40,916 nucleotides of DNA from Undibacterium sp. (GCA_025352365.1 JANXTO010000015.1:1-40916), one strand, 5' to 3'. Positions 1-8,568 are shown, counted from the first letter of the stretch. The notes: a model not told the origin generated them from the sequence alone. Made by a program: numbers and translations.

Positions 1-88
1 ATTGAATGATCGATGCCCCTTAATTTTTTTCGTCTGGGTTTATCGAGAAACTGCATATAAATCCACGTGTACAACTCCCTGCAAAAAC

Positions 89-104
89 ATCTAATTAATT
101 AGAT
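89..104. repeat. Perfect 16-bp palindrome
   Basis: ATCTAATT is followed directly by its reverse complement AATTAGAT, giving a 16-bp perfect palindrome in otherwise gene-free AT-rich sequence upstream of the dmeR promoter. It could be an operator or chance in AT-rich DNA. I see no gene in positions 1-438; the stretch holds this palindrome, one 84-bp repeat and the dmeR promoter. Confidence 0.35.
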
Positions 105-146
105 CAGAAAGATGAAGTCGACATCTACTTAATATTGATTATCCAC

Positions 147-230
147 ATATACTCCCCTCTATTAATAATAAATATCAACAATAGACCAAATAATATATGG
201 ACAATACAAATATACACACTACCAGTATAT
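147..230 (+). repeat. 84-bp intergenic element, copy A
   Basis: First of five full-length copies of a dispersed AT-rich element. It begins ATATACTCCCC and ends CAGTATAT, with an internal ATATGGACAAT and an ATATAC about 20 nt before the right end. Copy A is diverged: its internal hairpin is reduced to GACCA/TGGAC-type pairing and the right palindrome is imperfect. It lies about 175 nt upstream of the dmeR promoter. Its length equals copies B, C and D exactly, which supports a unit with defined ends. Confidence 0.75.
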
Positions 231-377
231 ATATTGTTAACATAGAGAATAACGCTGAGACAAAGTAAAACCCAGTGTAAAAATATAAGGACATCAAACT
301 ATTTCTGTGTTTTTTTGTCTTCAACATGAGACATCTTCGCTCACTTCCTCTTCATTTTTTACTCTAAATAAATTCTG

Positions 378-425
378 CTGACTTAAGGCTTTCTTAAAGC
401 TATAATATAGTCCCCTACCCTATAT
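378..425 (+). promoter_or_regulatory. dmeR promoter with overlapping repressor operator
   Basis: A -35 like CTGACT (378-383) and a perfect -10 TATAAT (401-406) are separated by 17 nt. Overlapping the -10 and the expected start site is an inverted repeat ATATAG (405-410) / CTATAT (420-425) around a C-rich 9-nt centre. RcnR/DmeR-type repressors bind AT palindromes around G/C tracts; a rhizobial DmeR box with ATATAG/CTATAT-like arms and a C run is known. Placement over the core promoter fits autorepression relieved by Co(II)/Ni(II). The operator role is inferred. Confidence 0.7.
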
Positions 426-438
426 TTAGAGATCAGAC

Positions 439-714
439 ATGGGTCATACTGTCCGCAATAAACAGAAGCTTCTTAACCGTGTACGCCGTATCCGTGGACA
501 AATCGATGCGATTGAGCGTACTTTGCTTGAAGAAAGTAGCTGTATCACCGTACTGCAGCAGCTCACGAGTTGCAGAGGCGCGATGAACGGCTTGCTTGCC
601 GTTGTACTGGAAGATCACATCCGCACTCATCTGGTCGATGCTGAGCCACATGATGGAGAAGAGAGTGACGGCAAAGAACAGTTGGTAGAAATCATTCACA
701 GCTATTTTAAGTAG
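439..714 (+). CDS. dmeR: Metal-sensing repressor, CsoR/RcnR/DmeR family
   Basis: A 91-residue all-helical regulator of the DUF156 (FrmR/RcnR/CsoR) family. These proteins form tetramers that leave DNA when metal binds. The ligands used by RcnR for Ni(II)/Co(II) are all present at matching positions: His3, Cys35, His60 and His64. FrmR, the formaldehyde sensor, lacks the full His set, so a cobalt/nickel sensor is the better reading. The N-terminal basic helix (RNKQKLLNRVRRIRGQ) is typical of the DNA-binding face. An operator overlaps its promoter at 405-425. It lies 55 nt before the DmeF-like exporter on the same strand, so the two are probably one unit and the exporter is its target. The symbol rests on this pairing. 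Confidence 0.88.
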   Translation: MGHTVRNKQKLLNRVRRIRGQIDAIERTLLEESSCITVLQQLTSCRGAMNGLLAVVLEDHIRTHLVDAEPHDGEESDGKEQLVEIIHSYFK

Positions 715-769
715 ACTGAAGCTTAGAGATTATTAAAAATTAGTTGAAATAATTATTAAAGGTAACGCT

Positions 770-2089
770 ATGAGCAGTTTGTACGAAACACCCTTTTCGC
801 TTGGTCATGACCATGTTTTTTTAGGTGAAAGTCACGACAAAAATGGTCGTAAAACCTGGGCAGTGATTGTGCTTTGTAGCGCCATGATGATTGCAGAGAT
901 CATCGGTGGTAGCCTATTTGGTTCTTTGGCGCTGGTGGCCGATGGCATGCATATGTCCACTCATGCAGGTGCGATGTTAATTGCGGCGCTTGCTTATACC
1001 TACGCCCGCAAACATGCGAACAATCCACGCTTTGTCTTTGGTACCGGCAAGTTAGGTGATCTGGCAGGTTTTACCAGCGCGATTATCTTAGCGATGATTG
1101 CGTTATTGATTGGATATGAGGCGATTGCTCGTCTGTTGTCGCCAGTGCCAATTCATTTTGATGAAGCAATTCCCATCGCAGTCGTAGGCTTATTAGTGAA
1201 TATTGTCAGTGCATGGTTGTTAAGTGGCGATCACCACGGGCACTCTCATGGCCATAATCATGACCACAAACACTATGAAAAACACGAAGACAGTCACGAT
1301 CATGCAGAAGAAGTTCAACAGATTAAGACCTCCGCTGGTGTTATTGCGCTCTCAATTTTTGAAGATGGAGTCCCACCGGTATTTCGTATCGCCTTGAACG
1401 ATTTAAAAGTCACATTATTAGCGCAAGATGTAACAGTGACGACGATCCGCTCTGATGGCACACGTCAAGTTTTTGGGTTTACCAAAAAATCTGATTATCT
1501 TGAATCTACGATGGCGATTCCCGAGCCGCACGAATTTAAAATACTTCTCGCACTACCTGATAGTGAACACAGTGCTATGTTTGAAGAGCATGCGCATGGT
1601 GATGAACATGGACATGCGGAACATGACGATCATGGTGTCGATACGCGCGACCATAATATGCGAGCCGCTTACGTCCACGTGATTGCGGACGCTGCCGTAT
1701 CTGTACTGGCTATCATCGGCTTAGTTTTAGCAAAAATATATGGCTGGTTATGGATGGATCCACTGGCAGGCATCATCGGTGCTCTTGTCATCGCCAACTG
1801 GTCTTATGGCCTGATCCGCGATACTGGCGCGATTTTGATGGATGTTAGCCCAAGTGATGCGCTGGCAAATAAAGTGCGCATCGCGGTAGAAAATGCTGGT
1901 GATAAATTAGTCGATCTACATGTATGGCGTCTTGGCCCCGGGCACTTTGGTGCAGTAGTATCAGTCGTCACTAAAGTCGCGCAGCGTAATCCGGCTTTTT
2001 ATCATACCGAATTAAAGCAAGTAAAAGGACTGTCACACATTACGGTTGAAGTCCATCCAGAAGCGCTTATTGGTCCAATAGCAATTTGA
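770..2089 (+). CDS. dmeF: Cation diffusion facilitator, DmeF-like Co/Ni exporter
   Basis: A 439-residue inner-membrane CDF antiporter expected to expel Co(II)/Ni(II). Six transmembrane helices are recognisable. The first metal-site motif is D58..H61-MST-H65, the HMSTH variant typical of DmeF rather than the HxxxD of zinc exporters; the second is H303-VIA-D307. His-rich loops lie at about 155-178 and 271-295. Between them (about 185-265) sits an extra soluble segment that reads as beta-strands (SIFEDGVPPVFRI, PEPHEF), not part of a minimal CDF, which is why the protein is longer than the usual ~300-400 residues. An AAAGGT ribosome site precedes the ATG. It follows the dmeR gene and is presumably controlled by it. 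Confidence 0.9.
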   Translation: MSSLYETPFSLGHDHVFLGESHDKNGRKTWAVIVLCSAMMIAEIIGGSLFGSLALVADGMHMSTHAGAMLIAALAYTYARKHANNPRFVFGTGKLGDLAGFTSAIILAMIALLIGYEAIARLLSPVPIHFDEAIPIAVVGLLVNIVSAWLLSGDHHGHSHGHNHDHKHYEKHEDSHDHAEEVQQIKTSAGVIALSIFEDGVPPVFRIALNDLKVTLLAQDVTVTTIRSDGTRQVFGFTKKSDYLESTMAIPEPHEFKILLALPDSEHSAMFEEHAHGDEHGHAEHDDHGVDTRDHNMRAAYVHVIADAAVSVLAIIGLVLAKIYGWLWMDPLAGIIGALVIANWSYGLIRDTGAILMDVSPSDALANKVRIAVENAGDKLVDLHVWRLGPGHFGAVVSVVTKVAQRNPAFYHTELKQVKGLSHITVEVHPEALIGPIAI

Positions 2090-2114
2090 AAACCGACCAT
2101 AGAAAATATACCCA

Positions 2115-2288
2115 GTGAGTGCCAAATCACCTTGTATTGAGGTCTGTAAGTTTGATGGTAAAACAGGATATTGCATCGCGTGCCTGAGGACACGCGAAGA
2201 ATGTAAAGATTGGAAAAAAATGAAAGACAATCGACGCCATCAGATATTGCAAGATCGTCTAAAACGCGAAGTTAAATTACAAAAATAA
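2115..2288 (+). CDS. DUF1289 small cysteine-rich protein
   Basis: A 57-residue protein in the DUF1289 family, read from a GTG start: SPCIEVCKFDGKTGYC-IACLRT, then EEC.DW and a basic tail. The cysteines (7, 11, 20, 23, 30) follow the CxxxC..CxxC pattern of the family and may bind a metal or Fe-S cluster; no function is established. It begins 25 nt after the DmeF stop on the same strand and may be co-transcribed. The ribosome site is weak and the start is uncertain, but the conserved cysteines make the frame secure. Confidence 0.75.
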   Translation: MSAKSPCIEVCKFDGKTGYCIACLRTREECKDWKKMKDNRRHQILQDRLKREVKLQK

Positions 2289-2355
2289 GATAGATCCAAT
2301 ATCTTAAAAAAATTAACCAATGATTTAAATCAATCTTAATTAGTCTGGATTGATC

Positions 2356-3099
2356 TCAATGTATGTCATTAATATCCTTGATGATCTGATAGCACTCACA
2401 AGACACCGATGCTAAGCCCGCCTCATCAAGGATTTTTATTTGTCCTCTGCTATAACCAATTAAATTTCGTCGTTGCAGCGCACTAGCCGCTTTGGTGACA
2501 CCGACCCGTCTTACACCGAGTGAATGAGCAATAAACTCATGGGTTAAATGAAATTCTAGCGACTGTAAATGATCTCTAGTCGTCAACAGAGATCGTGCCA
2601 GCCGAGCTTCCAACATATGAAATGTGCTACAGACGGCAATTTGGGTTGTCTGTGCTAAAAACCGGTTAACGTAGTTAAATAAAATCAATTGCAACTGAGG
2701 ATTTTTTTTACACTCCACAATCAGATTTTCAGAAGAAATTTTGATCGCTCTGCCAGCTTTCTGGACAATCGCTCTGGCTTGCACTCTGAATGCCACTACT
2801 CTATTTTCAGCGTTAAGTGCGTTGTCGTGAGTTGCGGGTGCAATCAGATTCGGTGACATCCCAACGACACCTTCATTACCCACCAACCCGACCTCAAGAC
2901 TGGTTCGCATATTTAATATGCCGAGAAGAGAAATGAGACAATCCTCTGGAAAATAAATGTCCTCAATCTGCTGCCCAGGCTCAAATAATACCTGGCCATA
3001 TTCCAGATGAACGACATCGCAATGCTTACCCAAGTGCTCTAGTTCGCCGCTGGATAAACCAGCGAGCAGACGATTAGCCAGAGGAGTGTAAAACTTCAT
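2356..3099 (-). CDS. Crp/Fnr-like transcriptional regulator
   Basis: A 247-residue regulator with an N-terminal cyclic-nucleotide-binding-like beta-roll (about 10-125; EYGQVLFEPGQQIEDIYFP, VGLVGNEGVVGM) and a C-terminal winged helix (about 180-235; HEFIAHSLGVRRVGVTKAA). It lacks the N-terminal cysteine cluster of Fnr and the arginine-serine phosphate-binding pair of true Crp, so its signal is unknown. The ATG at 3099 is chosen because GAGGAA lies six bases upstream; a TTG 27 nt further out would extend the frame without a ribosome site. It belongs to the same subfamily as the broken gene at 5946-6795, and the two flank the cyclic-di-GMP protein. Confidence 0.85.
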   Translation of the reverse strand: MKFYTPLANRLLAGLSSGELEHLGKHCDVVHLEYGQVLFEPGQQIEDIYFPEDCLISLLGILNMRTSLEVGLVGNEGVVGMSPNLIAPATHDNALNAENRVVAFRVQARAIVQKAGRAIKISSENLIVECKKNPQLQLILFNYVNRFLAQTTQIAVCSTFHMLEARLARSLLTTRDHLQSLEFHLTHEFIAHSLGVRRVGVTKAASALQRRNLIGYSRGQIKILDEAGLASVSCECYQIIKDINDIH

Positions 3100-3263
3100 C
3101 AAGTATTCCTCATTAGTATTCGACAATTTACGGTCGGAGTATGTTTTAGAGAATACCTAAGCCATCTGACACCGTATGTACGATAACGAACAGAACCAAG
3201 AATCTATCTGGACAGGTCAAATAATTAGAAATTTTAATCAGTTACCCTGCCAGTCGTTAGCGT

Positions 3264-3319
3264 AGGTATTAATTTAGTCATTGACTGAGGTATTAGCTTA
3301 GCTGCCAGCAGCGTGGCAG
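3264..3319. repeat. Direct repeat pair and hairpin between two minus-strand genes
   Basis: Two near-identical 14-nt units of the form AGGTATTA-NN-TTAG (3264-3277 and 3288-3301) are followed by a hairpin CTGCCA (3302-3307) / TGGCAG (3314-3319). They sit between the stop of the GGDEF-EAL gene and the start of the Crp/Fnr-like gene. This may be a terminator-like structure plus a regulator site; no T run follows the hairpin. Confidence 0.4.
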
Positions 3320-3363
3320 TGGTCGTGATGTTTTGCGCTATTGCAGCGTTACGGCTATAGATA

Positions 3364-5457
3364 TCATTGAGCTAATCCATTCGCAAGCAAACTGGCAAAA
3401 GCATCAGCAGGGAGTGGGCGCCCAAAAAAATATCCTTGTCCCTCTTCACATTGTTTCTCTTGCAGAAAATCTAATTGCGTCTGTTGCTCTACACCTTCTG
3501 CAATGACTTTTTGTTTCAGACTGCTACCCATCGCAATCACTGCACTAGCGATTACACCGCTATCTGTAGCAGAGCCAATATCTTTTACAAATGATTGATC
3601 AATTTTGAGTACATCAATTGGAAATTGATTTAGGTAACTCAAGCTAGAATAACCCGTACCAAAATCGTCCACTGCCAACTGTACCCCCATTGCTTTAAGT
3701 TCTTGCAATATCGCCGTGCTGGACTCTGCATCGCGCATCAACACGCTTTCGGTAATTTCTAGTTGCAGGCAATCTGCCGCTAATCCTGTTTGCTTTAACA
3801 CTGCGGCAACGCCATCAACAAAATCATGTCGACGAAATTCTACTGCCGATATATTGACCGCAATTGACTCCAGCTGTAAGTCTTGGTCTTGCCAACGTTT
3901 GATTTGCGTGCAAGCCTCGTGCAGTACCCAACGACCAATCGGCACAATCAAACCACATTCTTCCGCAATCGCCACAAAACGTCCTGGTGGCACCATACCC
4001 CATTTGGGATGATCCCATCGCAACAAGGCCTCTGCGCCGGTGATGGCTCCCGTGGCTAGATTGATTTTTACCTGATAGTGCAAAACAAACTCTTGTCGTT
4101 CAAGCGCACGCCGTAAATTGGTCTCAATTAACTGCCGCTCTACTGCTTTTACATTCATTTCATTTTTAAAAAATTGGAAGTTATTTCGACCTTTTTTCTT
4201 GGCTTGATACATGGCAGTATCAGCATTTTTAATTAAGGTTTCAGCATCTTGTCCATCCGTTGGATAAACGCTGATTCCTATGCTGGTAGTGATATACAAC
4301 TCATTTTCCGGATTACTTGTCAGCGCATGTGATTCGGCCAAAGCGAGCAAAATTTTATCGGCAGTCAGTGTTGCAAATTCTGCGCCTTGCTCCTCCGCTA
4401 CCAAGATCACAAATTCATCGCCACCCTGCCGACTCACTGTGTCTGACGCACGGACACAAGAGGTCAGGCGTGTAGCAACGGACTGTAATAATTTATCGCC
4501 AATAGCGTGACCTAAAGAATCATTGATATGTTTAAAATTATCTAAATCAAGAAACAAAATAGCCAGATGCGTACCATGACGCTTAGCCAGACTAATAGAT
4601 TGTTCAATACGATCATTCAGCAATACGCGGTTAGGCAGATTCGTCAGAAAATCATATTGAGCCAGATGTGCCATTTTGATCGCCATGGTTCGCTCGGCGG
4701 TGATGTCGTGAAATACGATCACTGCGCCAGCAATTTTTCCGGTGGAGTCATGAATAGGTGAGGTCGAATCTACGATCGCTACTTCAGTTTTATCACGTCG
4801 GATCAGAACGGTATCTGGCGCTAACGATATGGCAGTATCTTGATGCAATACCAAATCAACCGGATTTTGTACTGACTCTCGTGTTTGTCCATTGATGATG
4901 GGCATAACTGTGCTAATCGGATGTCCGCGCGCCTCGTCCCTGGACCACTTAGTCATTCGTTCCGCTGCCATGTTCAGATATTCCACATTACCTGACAGAT
5001 CGGTACCAATGACCGCATCACTAATCGAATTAAGGGTTATCTCGGCCAAAGCTTTCTCCAGATGATTGGCTTCTTCGACCGCTTTGCGATGGATAATATT
5101 GCGTAAAGATTGAGGTACTAAATAGCTACCAAAATGACCTTTCGTCAGATAACCCTGTGCTCCTTTTTGTACGGCTTCAATCGAGACTGCTTCAGCCTCT
5201 TCTGCTGACAATGTGAGGATAGGAATATGCGGTACAGCCGAATACAGCCGGTCAAAAGTCGTAATTCCCTGGCTATCAGATAAATTTAAATCTACCAAAA
5301 TAGCGTCTGTTTTATTAAGCGTTAAATAGTGCAATGCCGTACAAAGCTGAGTCTGTAATTCCATCTTAAACGGACCATCTTTAGCACGATCAAGTATGTC
5401 ACTCAATGTGACAGCATCTGCGGGAATGCTAGTGATAATCAAAATACGATTAACCAT
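3364..5457 (-). CDS. Response regulator with PAS, GGDEF and EAL domains
   Basis: A 697-residue cytoplasmic cyclic-di-GMP enzyme. Order: receiver (1-125, phospho-acceptor Asp56 in LVDLNLSDSQG, Lys106), PAS (about 140-265), GGDEF (about 270-430) and EAL (about 445-690). The cyclase signature GGDEF is intact, preceded five residues earlier by an RASD product-inhibition site. The phosphodiesterase motifs EALLRW, TESVL, DDFGTGYSS, KIDQSFV and AEGVE are intact, so both activities are possible. The ATG at 5457 is chosen because GGGAG lies eight bases upstream and the receiver begins there; an upstream start would add 27 residues of no known domain. No partner kinase is adjacent. Crp/Fnr-like genes lie on both sides. 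Confidence 0.9.
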   Translation of the reverse strand: MVNRILIITSIPADAVTLSDILDRAKDGPFKMELQTQLCTALHYLTLNKTDAILVDLNLSDSQGITTFDRLYSAVPHIPILTLSAEEAEAVSIEAVQKGAQGYLTKGHFGSYLVPQSLRNIIHRKAVEEANHLEKALAEITLNSISDAVIGTDLSGNVEYLNMAAERMTKWSRDEARGHPISTVMPIINGQTRESVQNPVDLVLHQDTAISLAPDTVLIRRDKTEVAIVDSTSPIHDSTGKIAGAVIVFHDITAERTMAIKMAHLAQYDFLTNLPNRVLLNDRIEQSISLAKRHGTHLAILFLDLDNFKHINDSLGHAIGDKLLQSVATRLTSCVRASDTVSRQGGDEFVILVAEEQGAEFATLTADKILLALAESHALTSNPENELYITTSIGISVYPTDGQDAETLIKNADTAMYQAKKKGRNNFQFFKNEMNVKAVERQLIETNLRRALERQEFVLHYQVKINLATGAITGAEALLRWDHPKWGMVPPGRFVAIAEECGLIVPIGRWVLHEACTQIKRWQDQDLQLESIAVNISAVEFRRHDFVDGVAAVLKQTGLAADCLQLEITESVLMRDAESSTAILQELKAMGVQLAVDDFGTGYSSLSYLNQFPIDVLKIDQSFVKDIGSATDSGVIASAVIAMGSSLKQKVIAEGVEQQTQLDFLQEKQCEEGQGYFFGRPLPADAFASLLANGLAQ

Positions 5458-5945
5458 GCGATTTGCTCCCGACAGTATAAGTGCGGGTAAGCGATAACCA
5501 GCCAGCACCGCTACAAAGCTGTTTGCTGGCAGAGGCAATTTGGATGATCAGATCACAGATGTTATGTAAAAATTTCTGCGATCCCTTGACAAACAACCCC
5601 ATGGATTTAGTCTTTTGATTTTTTTGTGTCAGAAATAGAGGCCACATATAGATTCCTAGAATTGTTTTTCAATCGTCTGGTAAAACTACTTATTAATCAA
5701 TCTATCGTCTGTGCGTCGTCACACATAGTCAAAAAAACGTTTATAAAAATCAAGCATTTGTCTCAATCGCGACGGCGATTTTATTTATTCAACACTTGGC
5801 TCCATGTGTTCTCTACCGCACATAGATTTTTTATATCTTCGTGATACGCTAAAAAAGAGCAATTCAATGTGATTTTTCTACTGAGGTCTTTAGTCTAATC
5901 CCACACTTTGAAACCAAATTTGAAGCAAAGCTCCACAACTCATTA
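5458..5945. other. Gene-free divergent region
   Basis: About 490 bases between the GGDEF-EAL gene (minus) and the split Crp/Fnr-like gene (plus). I find no convincing gene. A small hairpin AATCGC/GCGATT (5765-5780) followed by a T-rich run is terminator-like on the plus strand, though no plus-strand gene precedes it. Promoters for both flanking genes should lie here. Confidence 0.4.
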
Positions 5946-6476
5946 ATGCTAATTTCTCAAAGTCCGATGCAAAACCATCTTCTAGCAGCCTTACCTGCTG
6001 CTGAGTTTGATCGCCTGTCTGATCAGCTGGAGCTGGTATCGCTGCATCAATGCGAGGCTCTGTATGAATCTGGCGTGCGTTGGCAACATGTATATTTCCC
6101 GATTACCTGTATTGTCTCGCTGCTATATGTTTTAGAGAGCGGCGAGTCTGCGGAGATCGCTGTTGTAGGTAACGAAGGGATCGTTGGTATATCTATTTTT
6201 ATGGGTGGCGACACTACCCCCAACCGTGCCCTGGTACAAAGTGCGGGCTATACTTGTCGCCTGCGTGGGAATTTGCTTAAAGAAGAATTTGATCGTGCCG
6301 GCCCGGTGTTGCGGTTGCTACTACGCCACACGCAAGCATTGATCATACAAATGACACAGACTGCGGTGTGTAATCGCCACCATTCCATCGAACAGCAATT
6401 GTGTCGTTGGTTGTTGCTCAGTATTGATCGTCTGCCTACCGACTCATTAAAAAATGACGCAGGAATTAATCGCTAA
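5946..6476 (+). CDS. Crp/Fnr-like regulator, N-terminal part of a frameshifted gene
   Basis: Encodes the effector-binding beta-roll and dimer helix of a Crp/Fnr-like regulator (FDRLSDQLELV, YFPITCIVSLLYVL, AVVGNEGIVGI, ALIIQMTQTAVCNRHH). The domain matches the intact paralogue at 2356-3099. The frame leaves the family pattern after DRLPTDSLK: the DNA-binding domain continues in another frame at 6454. The switch lies at a run of six A residues (6449-6454); five A's would restore one protein of about 280 residues. It may be a real mutation, a sequencing indel, or slippage at the A run. As read, this half has no DNA-binding domain. The start may instead be the ATG at 5967. Confidence 0.8.
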   Translation: MLISQSPMQNHLLAALPAAEFDRLSDQLELVSLHQCEALYESGVRWQHVYFPITCIVSLLYVLESGESAEIAVVGNEGIVGISIFMGGDTTPNRALVQSAGYTCRLRGNLLKEEFDRAGPVLRLLLRHTQALIIQMTQTAVCNRHHSIEQQLCRWLLLSIDRLPTDSLKNDAGINR

Positions 6477-6795
6477 TATGCTGGGCGTCCGGCGTGAAGG
6501 TGTGACGGAAGCTGCCGGTAAATTACAGCGTATGGGCTTAATCAAATACAGCCGTGGACATATCGAAGTCGTTGACCGCACCAAATTAGAGAAGACTGTT
6601 TGTGCGTGCTACGCAGTGGTCAAGCTAGAGTTTGATCGTTTGTTAACGGATATTCCCAAAGGCGATCCGTTTCAAGTATTGGGTCTATCGGACCGGCGCA
6701 AACAAGTTAAACGAACGGATAAGGCAGAGACAAAAAAAACTGTTAGTGCCGGAGTTAATACTGACATTGGTACTGATAGTGATATTAAGAGCTAA
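6454..6795 (+). CDS. Crp/Fnr-like regulator, C-terminal DNA-binding part after the frameshift
   Basis: Begins MTQELIANMLGVRREGVTEAAGKLQ, the recognition helix region of a Crp-type winged helix, then the conserved SRGHIEVVDRTKLEKTVCACY end of the subfamily. Its ATG is formed by the last A of the A6 run and lies inside the upstream frame, with no ribosome site. It is therefore more likely the second half of one gene than an independent protein. A 45-residue hydrophilic tail rich in Lys, Thr and Asp (about 70-113) extends beyond the intact paralogue. If translated alone it would be a DNA-binding domain without a sensor. Confidence 0.78.
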   Translation: MTQELIANMLGVRREGVTEAAGKLQRMGLIKYSRGHIEVVDRTKLEKTVCACYAVVKLEFDRLLTDIPKGDPFQVLGLSDRRKQVKRTDKAETKKTVSAGVNTDIGTDSDIKS

Positions 6796-6855
6796 CTCGA
6801 CCTCGCCAGCAACTTTAAATATCCAGCAATTTGAACGCGCATACTGTTTTAATTA

Positions 6856-6939
6856 ATATACTCCCCTATTTTTCATCTAAATATTCCGTATTTCCCAATG
6901 ATTATATGGACAATTGAAATATACTAGTTAAGAGTATAT
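6856..6939 (+). repeat. 84-bp intergenic element, copy B
   Basis: Copy with perfect terminal inverted repeats ATATACTC (6856-6863) and GAGTATAT (6932-6939), extendable by one A/T pair. It contains CCCAATGATTATATGGACAA in the middle and an ATATACT about 20 nt from the right end. It lies between the convergent split Crp-like gene and fumC. Confidence 0.85.
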
Positions 6940-7004
6940 TATTTTAATGACTATCTCTAAATTTAATATTGATCGTCAAAACATCAATATTCAAAAGATA
7001 CAAG

Positions 7005-7135
7005 ACGTCATTCCGGCATGGTATTAGCCGGAATCCAGCGACGTTTATTGCATCACAGATTTGACTTGAAAGCGACCATGCCTATGGTCAGAATAAGGAC
7101 GAGAGATTCCGGCTAACGCTATACCGGAATGACGT
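7005..7135. repeat. Mosaic inverted repeat (paired hairpins, BIME/MITE-like)
   Basis: Two 29-nt arms (7007-7035 and 7105-7133) are inverted copies of each other with a few mismatches, extended by ACGTCATTCCGG (7005-7016) and CCGGAATGACGT (7124-7135). Each arm is itself palindromic (ATTCCGGC/GCCGGAAT). The unit resembles the common bacterial interspersed CATTCCGGC repeats. It lies just beyond the 3' end of fumC and could act as its transcript end. Confidence 0.85.
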
Positions 7136-7182
7136 AAAAATGTAATGAGCCGTTAACTACAAAACATCAACATTCATCCGCT

Positions 7183-8568
7183 TCACACCATTTTTTCTGG
7201 CCGCACCCATTCGTCAAACTCTTCCGCGGACACAAAACCAAGCGCTAATGCCGCCTCCCTTAAAGAGCTGCCGTTAGCATGGGCATGCTTGGCGATTTCT
7301 GCCGAGCGGTCGTAGCCTATGTGAGGATTTAGCGCCGTTACCAGCATCAAGGAGTTGCCCAGTAGTTCGGCGATGCGTGTGCGGTCTGGTTCCATGCCGC
7401 GTGCGCAATACAGATCAAGACTCATCATGGCATCGGTCAGCATGCGTACGCTTTGTAAAAAGTTGTGCGCTATCATGGGTTTAAATACATTCAACTCAAA
7501 ATTACCCGATGCGCCACCGATGCTTAAGGCGACATCATTGCCCATTACCTGACAGCAGACCATCGTCACGGCTTCGCATTGGGTAGGATTGACTTTGCCC
7601 GGCATGATAGAACTACCTGGCTCATTTTCCGGGAGATGTAATTCTCCCAGACCACTACGTGGGCCAGATGCTAACCATCGGATGTCGTTGGCGATTTTCA
7701 TCAAGGCTACGGCCAGAGTTTTAAGTCCACCGTGGGCGCTGACCATAGCATCATGCGATGCAAGTGCAGCGAAGCGGTTGCTGGCACAACGGAATCCCTG
7801 CCCGGTTTCGGCCCCCAATTCTGTCGCAACACGATCGCCAAATTCTGGATGGGTATTCAAACCAGTGCCCACCGCGGTACCGCCAACCGCTAAATCAACC
7901 AGCGAACTTAAACTGTTGGTAATCACTTGATCGGCGTGATCTAACTGCGCCACCCAGCCCGATATTTCTTGCCCTAAAGTCAGCGGCGTTGCGTCTTGCA
8001 AATGGGTGCGACCGATTTTGACGATATCGGCAAATGCCACCGCCTTGTTATGTAAAGTCGTGCGCAAATTACCCAGCACAGGTAGTAAATCATGAACAAT
8101 GCTCAGGCTCGCTGCTACATGCATGGCTGTCGGAAAAATATCATTCGATGATTGTCCAAGGTTGACATGATCGTTAGGGTGCACCAAACGCGCAGTACCG
8201 CGACTGCCGCCTAATATCTCAGAAGCGCGATTGGCCAGCACTTCATTCATATTCATATTGGTTTGGGTACCCGATCCGGTCTGCCATACCGATAAGGGAA
8301 AAGCCTCAGGATGCATGCCTGCCAGTACCTCGTCTGCAGCCCGGATAATCGCCGACGCCAAGCTGGCATCTAGCAAACCCAGATCATCATTGACCACCGC
8401 GCAGCTACGCTTAACACGCGCCAAAGCCATCAATAAGGCCGTTGGCATACGCTCGGTAGAAATCGCAAAGTGACGAAGCGAGCGCTGTGTCTGCGCGCCC
8501 CACAACGCATCCGCAGGAACCTCAATATCGCCGAATGAATCGTGTTCTATTCTTATTTCTTCGTTCAT
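7183..8568 (-). CDS. fumC: Class II fumarate hydratase
   Basis: A 461-residue class II fumarase, the usual length, converting fumarate and water to L-malate in the TCA cycle as a cytoplasmic homotetramer without an Fe-S cluster. The superfamily signature [16 protein letters not shown] is intact, as are [14 protein letters not shown] and the [16 protein letters not shown] region carrying the active-site histidine. The start follows an AAAGGA ribosome site. It is transcribed alone on the minus strand, divergent from the DUF1800 gene, and ends next to a mosaic inverted repeat. Class II rather than another lyase is clear from the full-length match to remembered family motifs. Confidence 0.96.
   Translation of the reverse strand: MNEEIRIEHDSFGDIEVPADALWGAQTQRSLRHFAISTERMPTALLMALARVKRSCAVVNDDLGLLDASLASAIIRAADEVLAGMHPEAFPLSVWQTGSGTQTNMNMNEVLANRASEILGGSRGTARLVHPNDHVNLGQSSNDIFPTAMHVAASLSIVHDLLPVLGNLRTTLHNKAVAFADIVKIGRTHLQDATPLTLGQEISGWVAQLDHADQVITNSLSSLVDLAVGGTAVGTGLNTHPEFGDRVATELGAETGQGFRCASNRFAALASHDAMVSAHGGLKTLAVALMKIANDIRWLASGPRSGLGELHLPENEPGSSIMPGKVNPTQCEAVTMVCCQVMGNDVALSIGGASGNFELNVFKPMIAHNFLQSVRMLTDAMMSLDLYCARGMEPDRTRIAELLGNSLMLVTALNPHIGYDRSAEIAKHAHANGSSLREAALALGFVSAEEFDEWVRPEKMV

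Noticed and set aside
433-699. Minus-strand frame of 88 codons opposite dmeR
   Set aside because: It lies wholly antisense to a gene with conserved metal ligands, has no ribosome site and no recognisable family features.
2329-2354. ATCAATC/GATTGAT hairpin between the DUF1289 and Crp-like genes
   Set aside because: A 7-bp AT-rich stem with no T run; too weak to call a terminator.
5626-5844. 72-codon plus-strand frame in the divergent gap
   Set aside because: No ribosome site, poor composition and no family resemblance.
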